Shown: in pieces, positions 61,478 through 64,000 of the stretch
How positions within the stretch are numbered: position 1 is the first letter of the stretch
Layout of the letters: each line of letters begins with the position of its first letter
Origin: RGIG6165 sp045538835
GTDB taxonomy: Bacteria > Bacillota > Clostridia > Oscillospirales > Feifaniaceae
NCBI GenBank assembly: GCA_045538835.1
Contig: JAZQEF010000002.1
Coordinates: forward strand, 135,723 to 199,722
Direction: 5' to 3'
DNA length: 64,000 nt
Notes under the pieces: model-generated
Seen by the model: the letters and a program-made list of their open reading frames with translations, nothing else
Databases searched by the model: none
What the model was told of the DNA's origin: nothing
Program-made: the position numbers and the translations under genes

Positions 61478-63507
61478 TAAACATCACTCCCCACTGTAAA
61501 CTCACGGATAAACGCCTTAATCGTACATTTGCCCTTGCCTCGCAGCCGTATGTCTATACTGTCACATCTTGTAGGTATTATCGGTATACTTACCGTCTTT
61601 GCCTTTTCATTGTGTGTCGTATAAATCTGCCGCCACTGTGTATCGGTATCTGTCTTTACATCCACCGCAAGCCAGGCGCCGGCAGATAAGTCCATACGCA
61701 AGTGGAATTTTGAATATCCTTTTCGCTCATTGACCGTTTCGTGCATAGTGCAGAACGTAGCGCCCCACTCTATGCCGCTTCTGTCTGCCTCTTTGTCGAT
61801 ATAATATAAACCACCGCTTGCATCAAGGAAGTATACTTTTCCGTCAAAGAAGGTCATATCTACGGCGTGTGTATCGTCTTCACGAAGCCATATGTTTTTA
61901 GCCACGTCAAAGGTAAACATATTCCAAATGTCACCTTGCTTCATTGATACATAGTATTTCTCACCGTCACAGCAAGCAACCGCTTCTGAATATCGTCTGT
62001 TTCCAAACTTATCACTTATAAGTTCGGGAACACCGCCCGTATAAGCATATACACCGCCTACACCCTTGTATAAAAGCATTTCATTGACAATCTGCATACT
62101 TCTTTCACAACCGCTTTGTACACCGTATACGTTGACGGTATTTATCTGAAAATTACTCGGTTTCGTTCCGTAGAGTTTATGTAATGTGTTCTCTTTAAAG
62201 AAACATATGTGCGAGGAATAGGCAATGCACCCCGTAAATTCCCCTTCACTACCAACGTCAATAAAGTAACTGTCATCCGCAAGACCGTCAAACACCTTAA
62301 AATTAAATGGGTCGGAAAACTTACTTGAATATATCGTGTTTCCGTGTGTTCCCCAAAGTCTGTAGTTGCTCTCGCAGATAAAGTCAAGGTCAGGTACAGT
62401 CCTTTTTATCGTTATGCTTCCGCTTTCCGTTCCTGCTGTAAATGAGTTCTCATAAAAGGTAAGCTTTTTAGCAGATACATCCCTTATAATGATGTCCTTG
62501 TTATTCTCCGCTATTGAACATCCCGAAATGGTGACCGCGTCACCCTCTCTGAAAGGCAAATTACTTTCATCTATTCGGGTTATTGTTATTTCGTCATACT
62601 CTACAGTTTTGACAAACGAATTGTTATCAAAGGTTAATTTGGTATCCGTTGCTTCCTTTATGACAACTTCCTTGTTGTTAGCACTTGTTGAGCATCCTGA
62701 TATGATTACAGTATCGCCTTCCCTAAACGGAAACTCGCCTTCTGCCTTTCGGGTTATTGTTACTTCTCCAGCATCGGTAAACCTTGTATTACTAGAAAAC
62801 GTATTTTTCTCAAAGTAAAGATAGCCGGTGTCCGAATACTCCATGTGACTCTTTACATCCTTGACGACAGCTTCCACGTTTAAAGACGCATCTGCACATC
62901 CTGAAATAATTACGACATCTCCAACTTTGAATGGGAAACACACTCCATCTTTATAAATGTAACTATGGGTGGCACTACCATAAAAGTTAAGACCGGTTTC
63001 CTTGCAAGCCAGCTCAAGCGAAATAGAGTTCGAAGTAAATGTGAGTTCCGATGCCTTGTACTTTGTTCCCAACATAAAAATTTCAGATGATGTAAATGTA
63101 AGCTCTGTCGCAGTATATTCTTCTTCCATACTGCCAAATTCACCGTCTTGGTCATCTTCCGTAGGCACTTTGTAATACTTCTTGTCGGGGAAGATAACAA
63201 TATAATTGCCGATTGTTGCAGTCTGCTTCTTACCTTTGGTGACTGTTCCTACCTTTTTACCGCCGTAGATTACATCTGTTCCGTCTATGACAAGTAACTT
63301 TCCTTTGTGATGTAGTGTGGTAGGCTCTGTGTATTGTCCCGCCTCTATTCTTGCGGCTCTCTGCGTGATGCAAGGATAATTGTCCGTAGAAAGATTGTAT
63401 GTTTCCGCAAATTCACCGTCCTGCGTTCCCTCGCCGTAGTTTATGCCTCTGAACATAACGCTGTATTTTTTTGAAGGGTTTTGTACTTCTGAAAGATAAG
63501 GTAACAT
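61477..63507 (-). CDS. Phage tail/stabilisation-like protein with three tandem repeats
   Basis: A 676-aa beta-rich protein. The ATG at 63507 follows AAGGGGTGAG; a longer frame from 63573 would overlap the upstream gene. About residues 20-115 and 370-600 contain short blades such as YVSMKQGDIWNMFTFD and YFLDASGGLYYID, like a beta-propeller, comparable to podovirus stabilisation proteins such as P22 gp10. Inserted between them are three copies of a 50-60-residue unit (about 191-252, 259-311, 317-370), each with PF-x-x-GD-x-V-x-ISGC. I infer a role in the tail hub; the P22 comparison rests on fold pattern and gene order only. Confidence 0.7.
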   Translation of the reverse strand: MLPYLSEVQNPSKKYSVMFRGINYGEGTQDGEFAETYNLSTDNYPCITQRAARIEAGQYTEPTTLHHKGKLLVIDGTDVIYGGKKVGTVTKGKKQTATIGNYIVIFPDKKYYKVPTEDDQDGEFGSMEEEYTATELTFTSSEIFMLGTKYKASELTFTSNSISLELACKETGLNFYGSATHSYIYKDGVCFPFKVGDVVIISGCADASLNVEAVVKDVKSHMEYSDTGYLYFEKNTFSSNTRFTDAGEVTITRKAEGEFPFREGDTVIISGCSTSANNKEVVIKEATDTKLTFDNNSFVKTVEYDEITITRIDESNLPFREGDAVTISGCSIAENNKDIIIRDVSAKKLTFYENSFTAGTESGSITIKRTVPDLDFICESNYRLWGTHGNTIYSSKFSDPFNFKVFDGLADDSYFIDVGSEGEFTGCIAYSSHICFFKENTLHKLYGTKPSNFQINTVNVYGVQSGCERSMQIVNEMLLYKGVGGVYAYTGGVPELISDKFGNRRYSEAVACCDGEKYYVSMKQGDIWNMFTFDVAKNIWLREDDTHAVDMTFFDGKVYFLDASGGLYYIDKEADRSGIEWGATFCTMHETVNERKGYSKFHLRMDLSAGAWLAVDVKTDTDTQWRQIYTTHNEKAKTVSIPIIPTRCDSIDIRLRGKGKCTIKAFIREFTVGSDV

Positions 63508-63511
63508 ACTC

Positions 63512-63853
63512 TCACCCCTTTGCTTTATGCTCTCTGATATACGCTTTTTTATACTCGCTGTATTGCGATTCAAACATCATAGCCGAGTTATTATAATTTC
63601 CGTATTCTCTGTTGTGGTAGTCAATTTTTGCCTCAAGGAATAAGGCGTACACGTTTTCAAACGGTGCTGTTATTAAAAGTTCTGTATCCATATCATCAGG
63701 ATATGCATACTGTGTTACTTGGTCCTCTTTCCATTGAAAGACCAACCGCTGTACCATTCCGTCTAATTCGTTTATCCACCTCAATTTATCTTCTTCACTG
63801 TATGAATTAGGCTTTAAACTGTCAACAATTTCTATTGCTTTATTCGGTGTCAC
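63512..63853 (-). CDS. Small phage connector-like protein
   Basis: A 113-aa acidic helical protein. The start is GTG (63851-63853) with GGAGGTG 5 bases upstream; a longer ATG start at 63898 lies inside the previous gene. The segments IVDSLKPNSYSEEDKLRWINELDG and the C-terminal YSEYKKAYIREHKAKG are helical and resemble head-tail connector or adaptor proteins of Firmicutes phages, which are often this size. It precedes the tail-hub-like gene by 4 bases. Confidence 0.65.
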   Translation of the reverse strand: MTPNKAIEIVDSLKPNSYSEEDKLRWINELDGMVQRLVFQWKEDQVTQYAYPDDMDTELLITAPFENVYALFLEAKIDYHNREYGNYNNSAMMFESQYSEYKKAYIREHKAKG

Positions 63854-63857
63854 CTTT

Positions 63858-64000
63858 TCACCTCCACATAATGACATTGTGAATCTGTCTGTTTTCACTT
63901 GTCACAAATTTGTTTTTGCCCTCAAAATCGAGGACCGTACTGCCGCCGCCGTCAAGTTTTATCACGTCGGTAAATCCCTTGAGTTTGTTATAAATTTCAC
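63858..64000 (-). CDS. Phage protein with phosphodiester-glycosidase-like C terminus (partial)
   Basis: The frame is open to the window edge and ends with TGA at 63858-63860, so about 46 C-terminal residues are visible. VIKLDGGGSTVLDF followed by ENRQIHNVIMW matches the end of the phosphodiester glycosidase (NAGPA) domain, in which LDGGGS and the R-x-x-x-N region are conserved. Such domains in phages probably act on cell-wall or surface glycans at entry. The stop overlaps the ribosome binding region of the next gene. The domain call needs the missing upstream part. Confidence 0.65.
   Translation of the reverse strand, partial: EIYNKLKGFTDVIKLDGGGSTVLDFEGKNKFVTSENRQIHNVIMWR

Larger units (their letters stand above)
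50428..64000 (-). mobile_element. Prophage-like region (late virion genes), one end at ssrA
   Basis: All genes from 50.5 kb to the window end lie on the minus strand, are closely spaced, and look like virion proteins: a connector-like protein, a repeat-containing beta protein, an Asn/Tyr-rich protein and a 2968-aa polyvalent protein. No host-type gene is mixed in. The order resembles the end of a late operon of a short-tailed phage, but no terminase, portal, capsid, lysin or integrase is visible. The far end and the second attachment site lie beyond the window. It could also be a phage-plasmid or a degraded prophage. Confidence 0.8.

Noticed and set aside
1..64000. CRISPR arrays, tRNA genes, rRNA genes, insertion sequences
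   Set aside because: I looked for regularly spaced repeats, clover-leaf tRNA ends apart from ssrA, rRNA segments and transposase motifs and saw none.

Overview
The window is a 64-kb stretch of a low-to-mid GC Firmicutes chromosome, most likely a spore-forming gut-type member of class Clostridia. The supports are a germination protease gene (gpr), CIRCE/HrcA control of the dnaK operon, LL-diaminopimelate aminotransferase (dapL), sigma-A promoters with 16-18 bp spacers, strong purine-rich ribosome binding sites and frequent TTG/GTG starts. I would not name a genus from the sequence alone.

Layout. 1-7.9 kb: end of a YerB-like DUF3048 gene, an SGNH hydrolase, an XRE regulator/ImmA-type peptidase pair, L-lactate dehydrogenase, an alpha/beta hydrolase overlapping a YtqA-type radical SAM gene, and a three-gene sugar-acid unit (RraA-like protein, KDPG aldolase, KDG kinase). 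8.1-20 kb: rpoB-rpoC, then rpsL-rpsG-fusA-tuf with its own promoter and a structured leader. 20.2-30.3 kb: guaB, a YlmH-type S4 protein, lepA-hemW, a lipoprotein, a 53-aa ORF, tex and an EamA transporter. 30.3-30.7 kb is a gene-free block rich in palindromes. 30.7-35.8 kb: heat-shock operon hrcA-grpE-dnaK-dnaJ-rnhA behind two CIRCE operators; hrcA appears to start at a non-canonical ACG. 35.8-39.8 kb: gpr, a solitary PTS EIIC-like membrane protein, rpsT, deoC and a PflX-like radical SAM protein. 39.8-44.2 kb: a class I amidotransferase-fold hydrolase, a sugar ABC importer without its ATPase, and a membrane-anchored CxxC protein. 44.2-49.3 kb: the operon rpe-dapF-dapL-ybaK-asnB. 49.3-50.4 kb: a structured non-coding element, smpB and ssrA (tmRNA).

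50.4-64 kb is prophage-like. All its genes are on the minus strand and run toward the 3' end of ssrA, a common phage integration site. In transcription order they are a partial protein with a phosphodiester-glycosidase-like end, a small connector-like protein, a beta-rich protein with three tandem repeats, a small virion-like protein, an Asn/Tyr-rich protein, and a 2968-aa giant. The giant combines a hydrophobic N-terminal segment, an HExxH metallopeptidase-like domain, a probable LPD3/nuclease-like domain, an ADP-ribosyltransferase-like domain, an unassigned domain, a coiled coil and a long helical C terminus. Five FSLK/YSLK tetrapeptides separate the middle modules. This giant is the strongest candidate here for an under-described system: a multi-effector protein probably delivered with phage DNA. 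The integrase, head genes and far attachment site lie outside the window.
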